Below, piece by piece: positions 1 to 8,734 of a stretch of 64,000 nt of DNA. The stretch is from contig NZ_PVTS01000007.1 in the NCBI RefSeq assembly GCF_003003035.1, positions 124,001 to 188,000 on the forward strand, given 5' to 3'. This DNA is from Marinilabilia salmonicolor (GTDB lineage: Bacteria; Bacteroidota; Bacteroidia; Bacteroidales; Marinilabiliaceae). Position 1 is the first letter of the stretch. Every line of letters begins with the position of its first letter. The translations under genes were made by a program, and so were the position numbers. The notes under the pieces were generated by a model that ran no database searches, had not been told where the DNA came from, and was given only the letters and a program-made list of their open reading frames with translations.

Positions 1-96
1 GGAAAAGGGCAGGCCTCAACCTTCGGGTTGTCTTCGGACACGGAGGATCCCCGCTTTTCAGGTGTACTCAAATCCTGTCGTCAGGAGTTTAAATAA
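1..96 (+). CDS. 3' end of an unidentified gene (partial)
   Basis: The first frame is open from the window edge to a TAA at 94-96 and ends with residues SCRQEFK. It is followed 28 bp later by a hairpin with a T run, as expected for the end of a transcription unit. Only about 31 residues are visible, so the product cannot be named. A longer open frame in another phase (to 247) runs straight through the terminator and into the antisense terminator of the tRNA unit, and is less credible. Confidence 0.4.
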   Translation, partial: GKGQASTFGLSSDTEDPRFSGVLKSCRQEFK

Positions 97-124
97 TCCA
101 ACCGGTGTGGCGCCTGATTATATG

Positions 125-159
125 AAAGGTAATCCGTTTATTCGGGTTACCTTTTTTTA
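125..159 (+). terminator. Intrinsic terminator of the first gene
   Basis: GGTAATCCG pairs with CGGGTTACC (one mismatch) around a TTTATT loop and is followed by seven T. It lies directly downstream of the stop at 94-96. Confidence 0.75.
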
Positions 160-215
160 TTTCAGAAATGTTTGTGATTGGAAATTCGGGATCAGTAATA
201 CGTATCGTAATACAA

Positions 216-262
216 TGAAAAAAAGGCTGCAATCAACTATCTTGTAGTTAATTACAGCCTTT
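216..262 (-). terminator. Terminator of the tRNA-Gly/tRNA-Leu unit
   Basis: On the minus strand AAAGGCTG pairs with CAGCCTTT, extended by partly matching inner arms, and is followed by a T run. It begins a few bases after the 3' end of the tRNA-Leu gene. Confidence 0.8.
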
Positions 263-268
263 AATTTG

Positions 269-352
269 TGCCCAGAACAGGACTCGAACCTGCACGGCCT
301 TAAGGCCACCAGCCCCTCAAGCTGGCGTGTCTACCGATTTCACCATCTGGGC
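269..352 (-). tRNA. tRNA-Leu (GAG)
   Basis: An 84-nt class II tRNA. The acceptor stem is GCCCAGA/TCTGGGC with discriminator A. The anticodon arm is CCAGC-TTGAGGG-GCTGG, giving anticodon GAG. A variable arm of leucine type is present and the T arm contains GGTTCGAGTCC. CCA is not encoded. It is the second tRNA of a two-gene minus-strand unit. Confidence 0.95.
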
Positions 353-414
353 AGCAGACAAAATAAAAACGAGATTTATCAAATTAAATGATACATACCT
401 CGTTAATAATTCAG

Positions 415-487
<73 letters not shown>

Positions 488-558
488 ATTTTTTATAATT
501 ACTCATTTTATTGAGCCTGCTGAATATTTTCGGAATCCTTTAATTCCAACAGCGAGTG

Positions 559-587
559 CAAAGGTATAAAATTTTTGTTTCCACAAA
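559..587 (-). promoter_or_regulatory. Promoter of the tRNA-Gly/tRNA-Leu unit
   Basis: On the minus strand TTTG, 17 bases, then TACCTTTG, matching the Bacteroidota housekeeping consensus TTTG/TAnnTTTG. The predicted start point is about 65 bp upstream of tRNA-Gly. Confidence 0.65.
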
Positions 588-949
588 ATAGTTTTTCAAA
601 TAAAAATATGCTCTGAGATCAGGCAAATAGCCTAATAACCTCATTTTCTGACAAAAAAAATATTGAAAAAAATATTGGCGTCCGGTTAAAAAATTGAGAA
701 TGCTTTATCCTGCCCATACATACTTAAAAGACAATCGAGTTTTTTACCATAAAGGACTGTTTTTGTTGTTAACTGCAAAAATAACCTGCTTGTTTCGTTT
801 TTTTAAAAGCATCAAAATGCTATATTCGTTGTAATTTTGTATGAAAAAGCTCTATACTCATGACATTGGGATGATTTTTAATCATAAAAATAAGCTCAAA
901 TGCTTTTTTTGGCGTAGAAACAAAAACGACTAATTTAATATACAGTAAA
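588..949. other. AT-rich intergenic region upstream of the GH16-fold gene
   Basis: No credible reading frame on either strand. The one signal is a -7-type box TAATTTTG at 832-839, a possible promoter element for the gene at 950, without a clear TTTG partner at the usual distance. Confidence 0.4.
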
Positions 950-2401
950 ATGGCTGGCATATTTGGATCACTTTTTGGCGGAAAATTTCCGGATACAGTA
1001 AAGTATGAAACTCAACGAAATCAACTGCAGGACGATTTTCAACGTTTTAATGAAATAGAATCTTCGGCCTTGTTGCAGCGTTACAGGGAACTCGATCAGG
1101 AGATTCATTCCGGAGCGTTTGAAAAACGCGTCAATGACTTAAAGAACAAAAGGTTTAAAGATACGGAAGAATTTAAACATTTGACGCGGTATAAGCAGTT
1201 GAGCAAAAGCAATGATATCAAGACATATCTGAAGTTTAAAAGCTCCGGAAAAGCAAAGAAAATTGAAGAAATTCTTGCCTCCGAGCGCTACCAAAGGTTT
1301 CTTGAGTTGGAAAAGTTTGTCAACTCACCAGAATTCTTTAAAGAAAAATCAAGTCCCGACTTTAAAAAGTCTGATGCTCACCATAAGTATAAAGAGTATA
1401 AGCGACTCAAAAATGACAGTTCTGTTAAATGGACCGTTAAAACCGGGAAATCTTCACAATATCAGATTTATAAAAGGCTTCAGGATAGTGACAGAATCAA
1501 TGAATACTATAACCTGCAAGCAGCTGTTGAATCATCCGAATTCAAGCAATTCAAGGCTGAAATGGAAGATAAACAACGGTTCAAAAAGTCTGATGAAGCT
1601 GCCCTTATTAAAGAATTCGAGGAATTAAAGAAACAACCGGATATTGTATGGTATCACAAGATAAAAGATAAAAACTCATTTGAAGAGCTCAAAAAATGGG
1701 AGCTTACCTTTGAAGATAACTTTGACAGTGCCTCTCTTGATACCGAAAAATGGATTACAGGTTACTATTGGGGTAAAGCACTAATGAATGACTCGTATGT
1801 TCTCGACGGTGAACACCAGATGTTTAAGGATGAAAACATTGATCTTCGGGACTCTTCGTTGCGCATAAGGGTGCAACAGGAAGCTTCCAAAGGTAAAGTT
1901 TGGAATCCAACCTGGGGATTCAGAGAAAAGGAATTTGAATACACTTCAGGAATGATTAGCACCGGTCAAAGTTTCAGGCAGCAATATGGTCGTTTTGAGG
2001 CCAAGGTGCGCTTTACGAATACCTTTCCCGTGCTGAATGCTTTCTGGATGGTCGGGGAACGAATGACGCCGCACATTGACATCTTTAAAACCATTTATCC
2101 GGGAGGACGGATGGTTGAAGCCGGTATTATCTCTGATGTGCAGGGAAAGGGGATTACAGAGTCAACCAAGAAAGTGAATGGTGCCAAATTTGCCAATAAA
2201 TATTTTATCTACTCGTTCGACTGGTCCGAAAATGAAATGGTATGGAGTATAAATGGTGTTGAGATCTATCGTCAAACACACAATATTCCGCAGGAGCCAA
2301 TGTATCTGACTTTCTCTTGTACTTTACCGGAAAATCCGGGTGACAAACACCTCCCCTCCGAAATGGAAGTCGATTGGGTAAAATGTTATCAACGGGTTTA
2401 A
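950..2401 (+). CDS. GH16-fold (laminarinase-like) protein without catalytic glutamates, with N-terminal helical repeats
   Basis: 483 aa with no signal peptide or membrane segment, so probably cytoplasmic. Residues 36-250 are charged, helix-prone repeats of about 70 residues; the phasing motif [RD]FK[KD][ST][DE] recurs at 68, 137 and 210, each followed by a YxxYxxL-type segment. Residues 250-483 resemble the concanavalin-type GH16 fold: LTFEDNFDSASLDTEKW, then YGRFEAKVRF, then AFWMVGE. The GH16 catalytic signature ExDxxE reads HIDIFK at 375-380: both glutamates are replaced (H375, K380) and only D377 remains, so hydrolysis by the family mechanism is unlikely. A carbohydrate-binding or structural role is inference. 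The stop lies 5 bp from the stop of the convergent permease gene. Confidence 0.75.
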   Translation: MAGIFGSLFGGKFPDTVKYETQRNQLQDDFQRFNEIESSALLQRYRELDQEIHSGAFEKRVNDLKNKRFKDTEEFKHLTRYKQLSKSNDIKTYLKFKSSGKAKKIEEILASERYQRFLELEKFVNSPEFFKEKSSPDFKKSDAHHKYKEYKRLKNDSSVKWTVKTGKSSQYQIYKRLQDSDRINEYYNLQAAVESSEFKQFKAEMEDKQRFKKSDEAALIKEFEELKKQPDIVWYHKIKDKNSFEELKKWELTFEDNFDSASLDTEKWITGYYWGKALMNDSYVLDGEHQMFKDENIDLRDSSLRIRVQQEASKGKVWNPTWGFREKEFEYTSGMISTGQSFRQQYGRFEAKVRFTNTFPVLNAFWMVGERMTPHIDIFKTIYPGGRMVEAGIISDVQGKGITESTKKVNGAKFANKYFIYSFDWSENEMVWSINGVEIYRQTHNIPQEPMYLTFSCTLPENPGDKHLPSEMEVDWVKCYQRV

Positions 2402-2406
2402 CCGGG

Positions 2407-4191
2407 TTAGAAATACATAAGACTAAGAACCGTGATGGTAACGAGCATATAGATAATGGTCAGCGGGAAACCAATTTTAAAGAAATCTTTAAAGTTATAG
2501 TTTCCCGGGCCATAAACCATCAGGTTGGTTTGATAGCCGATGGGCGTAATAAAATTGGCCGCTGCAGCAAATGAAACCACCAAAGCAAATGGTTCCGGTT
2601 CCAGTCCGAGTGTTTTGGCAGCTGTCAGTGAAATTGGAAAAACAATGGCAACTGCTGCTTTATTTGTGATGTAAGCTGCCAGGACTGTAGTCATCAGATA
2701 AATTCCAAAAAGCAAGGTAACACGGCCAAATGGCAGAAAAACACTAATAATCAGGTCAGCTACCATATCGGCCACCCCGGTTTTGATCATGGCAGTACCC
2801 AAAGCCAGAGACATAGCAATAATAACGGCAAGGTTGTAATCAATACTTTTGGGCATGTCTTTGGGGCTTACAATCTTGAGTGTGGATACCACAATCAGCA
2901 CCACAAACAAACCGATAAACAAGGGAACGAGCTTTATTGCGGCCAACAGAATGGCAAGCAATGTTCCTCCCAATAAAGTATAGATTTTATATTTTTCGGT
3001 ACGATTAAACTCCCTGATTTTTGAGATCAGATAAAAATCCTGCTCACTCTCGGCCCGACTGATAAAAGCCTCACCTACCAGGAGCATCAATACGTCGCCG
3101 GCCTTAAGTTTGGCTTCATCTATTTTTCCGACTACACGTTCACCATTTCTATGCAGGGCAAGCAGGGCCGAGTCGAAACGTCCTCTGAAATTGACCTCCT
3201 TAACTGTTTTTGTAATAAGCGAAGAGTTATGCGAAACAACGACTTCCACCACCTGTGTTTTCTTCAGCTTGGACATCATCCCGACTGATGGCAGAGTCAA
3301 TCCGCAATTTTCGGATAGCAAACGCACCACATTTTTGTTTTCTCCGGCAAAACGTAATAAATCTCCTTCCTGAAGTCTGAAATTATCCGAAAGCAGTTGG
3401 TATATCCTGTTTCCCCTGATGATTTCTATCAGCACCAACCCCTCCATATCGCGGATTTCTGAATCCTCCAGCGTCTTTCCAACCAAGTGACTGTTGCGGC
3501 GGACCTCGGCCTCAACCAGGTATTTTCTTTCTGCACTGGAATATTCTTCCATTACACTCTTTCTGTCGGGCAGCAACTTGTACGAATAGAAATAGAGATA
3601 AGCCATTCCAATAATCAACATGGGAAAACCAACCCAGAAGAAATCAAACATCCCCAGTGAGGGCATATCCGGAAAAATCTTCTGATCCACAACCATACCA
3701 TTGACTATGAGGTTTGTGGATGTTCCAATCAGCGTAACACAGCCACCCAAAATTGCGGCATAAGAAAGCGGCATTAGCAATTTGGAGGGGGCGATGTTGT
3801 TTCGACGGCTCCATTGGTGCACGTATGGCATCATTACCGCCACCAAAGGTGTATTATTCAAAAAAGCAGAGAACCCTCCCACCCAGATCATCATCCTGGC
3901 GAGAAAACCTTTGTATTTCATGGATCGGGGAAATGCTTTTTCAAAAATGGCTTCGATAACAGATGTCTGCCGGATGGTATCGCCCAAAAGCAACAGCATA
4001 ATTATTACTGCAATTTGTTCGTTGGCAAAACCGGCAAGAATTTCGGATGGTGTCAGGATTTTGAAAATCCCCAGCACCATAATGGCTATAAAGAAGGTAA
4101 AAGCTGCCCCCATCAGTTCCCGGTAGAGGGAAATCAGTATAAATGCAAGTACCAGAAATACAAGTATTACATCAAATGTGGGGACACTCAT
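2407..4191 (-). CDS. SLC13-type anion permease with two RCK_C (TrkA-C) domains
   Basis: 594 aa inner-membrane protein. Two blocks of hydrophobic helices (about residues 5-205 and 405-594) flank a soluble middle that holds two TrkA-C-like units (around 225-305 and 310-390, each ending in a GDxLxxxVG or GDLLRFAG type motif). This architecture is typical of bacterial SLC13/DASS-family permeases for di- or tricarboxylates or sulfate; the substrate cannot be read from sequence. The C-terminal block carries the conserved NKAAVAIVFPI and ITPIGYQTN segments. It is a single gene, convergent with the GH16-fold gene. Confidence 0.85.
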   Translation of the reverse strand: MSVPTFDVILVFLVLAFILISLYRELMGAAFTFFIAIMVLGIFKILTPSEILAGFANEQIAVIIMLLLLGDTIRQTSVIEAIFEKAFPRSMKYKGFLARMMIWVGGFSAFLNNTPLVAVMMPYVHQWSRRNNIAPSKLLMPLSYAAILGGCVTLIGTSTNLIVNGMVVDQKIFPDMPSLGMFDFFWVGFPMLIIGMAYLYFYSYKLLPDRKSVMEEYSSAERKYLVEAEVRRNSHLVGKTLEDSEIRDMEGLVLIEIIRGNRIYQLLSDNFRLQEGDLLRFAGENKNVVRLLSENCGLTLPSVGMMSKLKKTQVVEVVVSHNSSLITKTVKEVNFRGRFDSALLALHRNGERVVGKIDEAKLKAGDVLMLLVGEAFISRAESEQDFYLISKIREFNRTEKYKIYTLLGGTLLAILLAAIKLVPLFIGLFVVLIVVSTLKIVSPKDMPKSIDYNLAVIIAMSLALGTAMIKTGVADMVADLIISVFLPFGRVTLLFGIYLMTTVLAAYITNKAAVAIVFPISLTAAKTLGLEPEPFALVVSFAAAANFITPIGYQTNLMVYGPGNYNFKDFFKIGFPLTIIYMLVTITVLSLMYF

Positions 4192-4319
4192 AAAGTCTTG
4201 TTTTCTCAGTTTTCAGGGGGTGCAAGTTAAAACTATTTTCGTAAAAATTAACAAATATGTTTTGAAAACCCTCCTCTTTCATGGTTTTGGTTATTAACAA
4301 AAACTCTACAACCGAAAAA

Positions 4320-4350
4320 TTTCACATCACGTTCATAATTGCTACTTTTG
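4320..4350 (+). promoter_or_regulatory. Possible mazG promoter
   Basis: TTTC, 19 bases, then TACTTTTG, close to the Bacteroidota consensus. It would leave a long leader (about 130 nt) before mazG. No other feature is visible in 4192-4486. Confidence 0.35.
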
Positions 4351-4486
4351 GTCATTGAATGGTGATGGCAAGCATCACAGATTGAGTTTTTATTTGTTTT
4401 GAGCAACGTCCGGCAAAAGGAAACAGAATGTTTTAATAGCTTGTTTGTCATGATTTTACCGGACAACATCTAAATGTAAGGAACCA

Positions 4487-5263
4487 ATGCAGGAAAAGAA
4501 AGAAGCCTTTGGCCGATTGCTTGAAGTAATGGACGAATTGCGTGAAAAATGTCCATGGGATAGAAAACAGACCAACGAATCGTTGCGGACACTGACTATT
4601 GAGGAGACTTATGAATTGGCAGACGCCTTATTGGATGGCTCTCAGGATGCCATACGCAAAGAACTTGGTGATTTGTTGCTTCATATAGTTTTTTATTCAA
4701 AAATTGGTGAGGAAAAGGAGGCCTTTTCAATCAAAGAGGTGATTGATTCACTTATTGAAAAATTGATTTACCGCCATCCGCACATTTTCGGAGAAACAAA
4801 GGTAAAAGATGCCCGTGAAGTTGAACAAAACTGGGAGGCACTTAAGCTAAAGGAAAAAGACGGGAATCGTTCCGTATTGGCAGGAGTACCCAAATCGTTG
4901 CCTGCCATGGTAAAAGCCAACCGCATTCAGGATAAAGCCAGAGGCATGGGGTTTGACTGGGAAAAACGTGAACAGGTATGGGAGAAAGTCCAGGAAGAAC
5001 TGGAGGAACTGAAGGTCGAAATGCTTAAAAACGATCAGGATGCCATAGAGGATGAGTTTGGAGATCTGTTCTTTTCATTGATCAATGCCGCCAGGCTCTA
5101 CGGAGTGAATCCAGAAAACGCACTTGAACGCACCAATCAGAAATTTATTAAACGTTTTAATTATCTGGAACGAAAAACCATAAAACAGGGCATTGACCTG
5201 AAAGGACTTTCGCTGGCCGAAATGGATGAAATCTGGAACGAGGCGAAGCGGGAAGAGTTTTGA
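4487..5263 (+). CDS. mazG: Nucleoside triphosphate pyrophosphohydrolase MazG
   Basis: 258 aa, the normal length for the two-domain MazG. The N-terminal domain has the CPWDRKQT segment, the EExYE metal-binding helix (EETYELADA) and the KELGDLLL helix; the second domain repeats this as EELEELKVE and EDEFGDLFFSL. MazG hydrolyses NTPs and dNTPs to monophosphates, acting in nucleotide-pool cleaning and, in some bacteria, in lowering (p)ppGpp. It stands alone between oppositely oriented genes. The stretch 5264-5476 after it holds nothing recognisable. Confidence 0.95.
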   Translation: MQEKKEAFGRLLEVMDELREKCPWDRKQTNESLRTLTIEETYELADALLDGSQDAIRKELGDLLLHIVFYSKIGEEKEAFSIKEVIDSLIEKLIYRHPHIFGETKVKDAREVEQNWEALKLKEKDGNRSVLAGVPKSLPAMVKANRIQDKARGMGFDWEKREQVWEKVQEELEELKVEMLKNDQDAIEDEFGDLFFSLINAARLYGVNPENALERTNQKFIKRFNYLERKTIKQGIDLKGLSLAEMDEIWNEAKREEF

Positions 5264-5476
5264 GGTTTGGGTTCTGAGCTTTGAGACTTATAACAGACTA
5301 ATGGTAAGCGATGGTTTGTCAAACACTTTCTTACACCCAAATAAGTTACTGAAAGTCAACTTTTATACCCTCTAACCAGGAGGACTTATTTCGTGAAAAG
5401 AGTTAATTCAAGTTGCTGCCATTGACAATTGAATACAAAAATTTTGTGTCAGGCTTTCCCTGCTTTGATCATGACG

Positions 5477-6073
5477 TCAGCAGCGTCTTGCCCCATGCTC
5501 AAGGCTCTCTGCTCTAACAAAACACCCTGTCACATGGTCATTTACCATTCCAGTGGCTTGCATATGGGCATATACAATGGTACTTCCAACAAATTTAAAA
5601 CCTCTTCTTTTAAGATCTTTACTAATCTTATCTGATAGCGGTGTTGAAGCAGGAATCTCCTCCATGGCTTTAAAATGGTTTACAACAGGTGTACCATCAA
5701 CAAATCCCCAAATATACTTGCTGAAGGAGCCGAACTCTTCCCGCACTCGCAGAAATGCCTGTGCATTGGTCACGGCTGCTCTTATTTTTAACCGATTACG
5801 AATAATTCCTTCATTCTCCATGAGCCGGTTAAAATCATCTTCATTGTATCGGGCAATTTTATGAAAATCAAACTGATCAAAAGCTCTTCTGAAATTTTCG
5901 CGTTTGCGAAGTATGGTAATCCAACTCAATCCGGCCTGAAACCCTTCCAAAATAAGAAACTCAAAAAGTGTTTCATCATCAAACACCGGCCTGCCCCATT
6001 CTTCATCATGGTATTTCACATAAAGCGGATCGTCTCCGCACCATTGACAACGTTTAAGATTTTTTTCAGACAT
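5477..6073 (-). CDS. tag: DNA-3-methyladenine glycosylase I
   Basis: 198 aa, the usual length for Tag. It begins with the zinc-site and substrate segment RCQWCGDDPLYVKYHDEEWG, has FEFLILEGFQAGLSW, and ends with the second zinc-site half NDHVTGCF. Tag excises 3-methyladenine from alkylated DNA in base-excision repair. It starts 16 bp after the trkH stop on the same strand, so it is probably the last gene of the trkA-trkH-tag transcript; the functional link is not obvious. Confidence 0.95.
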   Translation of the reverse strand: MSEKNLKRCQWCGDDPLYVKYHDEEWGRPVFDDETLFEFLILEGFQAGLSWITILRKRENFRRAFDQFDFHKIARYNEDDFNRLMENEGIIRNRLKIRAAVTNAQAFLRVREEFGSFSKYIWGFVDGTPVVNHFKAMEEIPASTPLSDKISKDLKRRGFKFVGSTIVYAHMQATGMVNDHVTGCFVRAESLEHGARRC

Positions 6074-6089
6074 ACTACTAAATTGTTAT

Positions 6090-7892
6090 TTATCCTATCA
6101 TCAATCGGGCATTGGGATATCGGTAGGCTCCGGAAACAATTCTCCGGCTAAAAATCACCACCATGGTCAATGAGCCTATTCGACCGACAAACATAGACGT
6201 AACCAGAATAATTTTGCCTGCCACAGATAATTCTCCCGTAATTCCCAGTGAAAGCCCAACTGTCCCCATTGCCGATATCTGTTCAAATAGAAGTGCCCGA
6301 AATGAGAACTCCGGATTGGTAATTGCCAGTAAAATGGTAAAGATAAAAAGAAAGGTAAGAGCAACTGCAATAATTGCGTACGTTTTATTGACCGAGGCCC
6401 ACTGAATGTTTCTTTTATAGACTTCAACATGCTCACGGCCTCTGATATTGGCCCATGCAGCTTTCAGAGCTACTGCAAATGTGGTGGTTTTTATGCCGCC
6501 CCCTGTGGAACCAGGGCTGGCGCCAACAAACATAAAAAGCATGAAAAACAGAAGTGTCGGAGTTGTCAGAAGAGAGGTATCAACCGTATTAAAACCAGCA
6601 GTTCGCGTAGTGGCTGACTGAAAAAAAGAGGCTACAACCTTACCCGCAAATGAATGATCTTTTAATGTGTTGTCGTATTCAAAGATAAAGAACAATGCTG
6701 CTCCCAAAGCCAGCATCCAGCAGGTAATGGTTAAGACAACCCGGGAGTTAACCGTTAGTTTTCGCCAATATCCTTTGGGGCTTCTGCGATGAGTGGGATT
6801 TGTAAATACATCCTGAAGTACAATAAATCCAAGTCCTCCAACCACAATTAAAATCATAATTACAAGTTGTGCACCGTACTGAAAGCGAATGGGCGCCTCA
6901 AATAAACCGTTGGTAAAAAGTGAGAATCCCGCATTGTTAAAGGCAGAGACGGAATGGAAAACAGAATAAAAAATGCGATCAACAGTATCCTGGAAACCAA
7001 ATTGATTGCCCCATAAGAAGTACAACAAAACTGCTCCTGCAATTTCAAAACTTAAACTGTAAAATATTACCTTTCGCAAAATTCCCGTCAAACTTCCAAT
7101 ATGTTCTGTATCCAGTACATCCTTCAGCAAGCTTGATGTGTATAAGCTACCGCTTTTTCGGTAAAAAGAACCAATAAAAGTGGCAATGGTAAGCATATTG
7201 AGACCGCCAAGTTGAAAAAGCAGCATAATAATTAACTGTCCCCTGAAAGTAAAAAAAGTAGCAGTATCCTGAACAATCAGACCGGTAACACAGCTAGCGC
7301 TGGCAGAGGTAAACAGTGCATCAACCCAGGATATGGTTCCGTATGTCATTTCAGGCATTTTGAGTAACACAGTTCCCAACAGAATAAGTATGAGAAAAGA
7401 GAGTGCCAGAAATGCCCCGGGACTAATATGAAGTTTGCGCATATTGATTGATGCACGACCTGTTTCGCGGAGAACTACAATCCAGAAAACACCCTGAACC
7501 AGTATGAAATACCCGTGAGGCGACAACCCGGCCAACAGGGATAAGTGAAACAACCAGGCTTTGCCAAAAATAAAGAATACCAATGATTCACTAAGAATCA
7601 GAAGCATAATAAAGCTTTCCCATATGTTTTTTTTCAAAAACTTTTGGGGATTAAAATCAAAAAATACCCGAAAGCAGAACTGTAAAAGAAAGAAATCCAG
7701 AACTCTGTGAAGTTGAAATATAAGATCTTCAGTAATTGTATCGTCGGGCGAAAATCCAAAGAAGCGAATGATGAAATAAAGGCCTGTCAAAGCGGCAATT
7801 ACAGACAAGACATTCATGACGCGGAAAAAATTTGTCCTGATATCGAACAGGAAAATATTTATTCGCTCGCGCAGATTTCTTAACTGCCCCAT
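6090..7892 (-). CDS. trkH: TrkH/KtrB-family potassium uptake membrane subunit
   Basis: 600 aa. Extra hydrophobic segments occupy the first ~160 residues, then comes the four-fold MPM pore arrangement of Trk/Ktr channels. Pore-loop filters are recognisable as ASCVTGLIV, FNNAGFSLF, TRTAGFNT and MGTVGLSLG. The C-terminal GSTGGGIKTTTF segment is also typical. It forms the K+ (or Na+-coupled K+) translocating subunit in the inner membrane and needs the adjacent nucleotide-binding subunit for gating. The start abuts the trkA stop (7892/7893), so the two are translationally linked. Confidence 0.92.
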   Translation of the reverse strand: MGQLRNLRERINIFLFDIRTNFFRVMNVLSVIAALTGLYFIIRFFGFSPDDTITEDLIFQLHRVLDFFLLQFCFRVFFDFNPQKFLKKNIWESFIMLLILSESLVFFIFGKAWLFHLSLLAGLSPHGYFILVQGVFWIVVLRETGRASINMRKLHISPGAFLALSFLILILLGTVLLKMPEMTYGTISWVDALFTSASASCVTGLIVQDTATFFTFRGQLIIMLLFQLGGLNMLTIATFIGSFYRKSGSLYTSSLLKDVLDTEHIGSLTGILRKVIFYSLSFEIAGAVLLYFLWGNQFGFQDTVDRIFYSVFHSVSAFNNAGFSLFTNGLFEAPIRFQYGAQLVIMILIVVGGLGFIVLQDVFTNPTHRRSPKGYWRKLTVNSRVVLTITCWMLALGAALFFIFEYDNTLKDHSFAGKVVASFFQSATTRTAGFNTVDTSLLTTPTLLFFMLFMFVGASPGSTGGGIKTTTFAVALKAAWANIRGREHVEVYKRNIQWASVNKTYAIIAVALTFLFIFTILLAITNPEFSFRALLFEQISAMGTVGLSLGITGELSVAGKIILVTSMFVGRIGSLTMVVIFSRRIVSGAYRYPNARLMIG

Positions 7893-8585
7893 TTACTTAT
7901 TTATTTCAATGAATCGTTCCACATGAACTCTTTTGCCAAAAAGAACCAGAGAATCGTTTTCCCTTATCAGACTTTCTCCTCTAGGTATCCCATAAATGTG
8001 TTGTTCACGCACCATTTCGCCATCTCTTTCCACTTCCACGCTTCTTTTCATGGTAATGAGATTGAGATGATAGCGCCGTCGAAGCGCAATGTCTATGAGT
8101 GATCGCCCAATTACATCGGGTGGCGCAGCCACTTCCATGATGCAAAATTCGTCCGGCAGATCCAAATATGAAACAATAGAGGGATTTATAAGTCTTTCTG
8201 CAACGTTTATTCCAACTTCATCTTCGGGTGAAAGAATCTCTTTAACACCGATTTTTTCGAGAATAACCCTCTGATTCTTTCCTCTGGCGCGAGCCATTAT
8301 TCTTTTTACACCGATGTCCATCAATAGTGTAGTGCAGAGCAATAGTTGTTCAAAGTCCTCGCCAATGGCTACAACCACCGCATCAAAATCAAGAATACCT
8401 TGTGATAGTAAGGTTCTTTTATCTGTGGCATCCATTGCCACCGCGAGCGCTACACGATTGCTCATTTCTTCAATAATATGCTCACTGCGATCGATGGCCA
8501 TAACTTCGGCCCCTTTTTTTGTCAGTGACTTAGCAATGGCCATCCCAAACTGGCCCATTCCTATAACGGCTATTTTCTGCGCCAT
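7893..8585 (-). CDS. trkA: TrkA/KtrA-family regulatory subunit of potassium uptake
   Basis: 230 aa: one RCK_N Rossmann domain with the nucleotide motif GMGQFG near the N-terminus and acidic D32 after the second strand, then one RCK_C domain (about 140-225). A single RCK pair is the KtrA layout rather than the duplicated E. coli TrkA layout. It binds ATP/ADP or NAD(H) on the cytoplasmic face and gates the TrkH/KtrB channel encoded next. It is divergent from the transporter gene at 8735, with a possible minus-strand promoter ending in TACTTTCG around 8607. Confidence 0.92.
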   Translation of the reverse strand: MAQKIAVIGMGQFGMAIAKSLTKKGAEVMAIDRSEHIIEEMSNRVALAVAMDATDKRTLLSQGILDFDAVVVAIGEDFEQLLLCTTLLMDIGVKRIMARARGKNQRVILEKIGVKEILSPEDEVGINVAERLINPSIVSYLDLPDEFCIMEVAAPPDVIGRSLIDIALRRRYHLNLITMKRSVEVERDGEMVREQHIYGIPRGESLIRENDSLVLFGKRVHVERFIEINK

Positions 8586-8734
8586 ATATGATTTAGATTA
8601 GAGGAACGAAAGTATCAAAAAATACTACAAAGTGCAATTGGGAATCTATCTTGAAGAATGATTTTTCTTCCTTGTTGTAACTAAAATTGAAGATTTGTTC
8701 TATATTTCCGAAATAAACCTCAATTAAAAAACTT

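Noticed and set aside
62-247. A 61-codon plus-strand frame at the window start
   Set aside because: It runs through a clear terminator hairpin and into the antisense terminator of the tRNA unit; the frame ending at 96 fits the terminator better.
4248-4469. A 73-codon minus-strand frame between the SLC13 gene and mazG
   Set aside because: No recognisable protein features, composition typical of AT-rich non-coding DNA, and it overlaps the likely mazG promoter.
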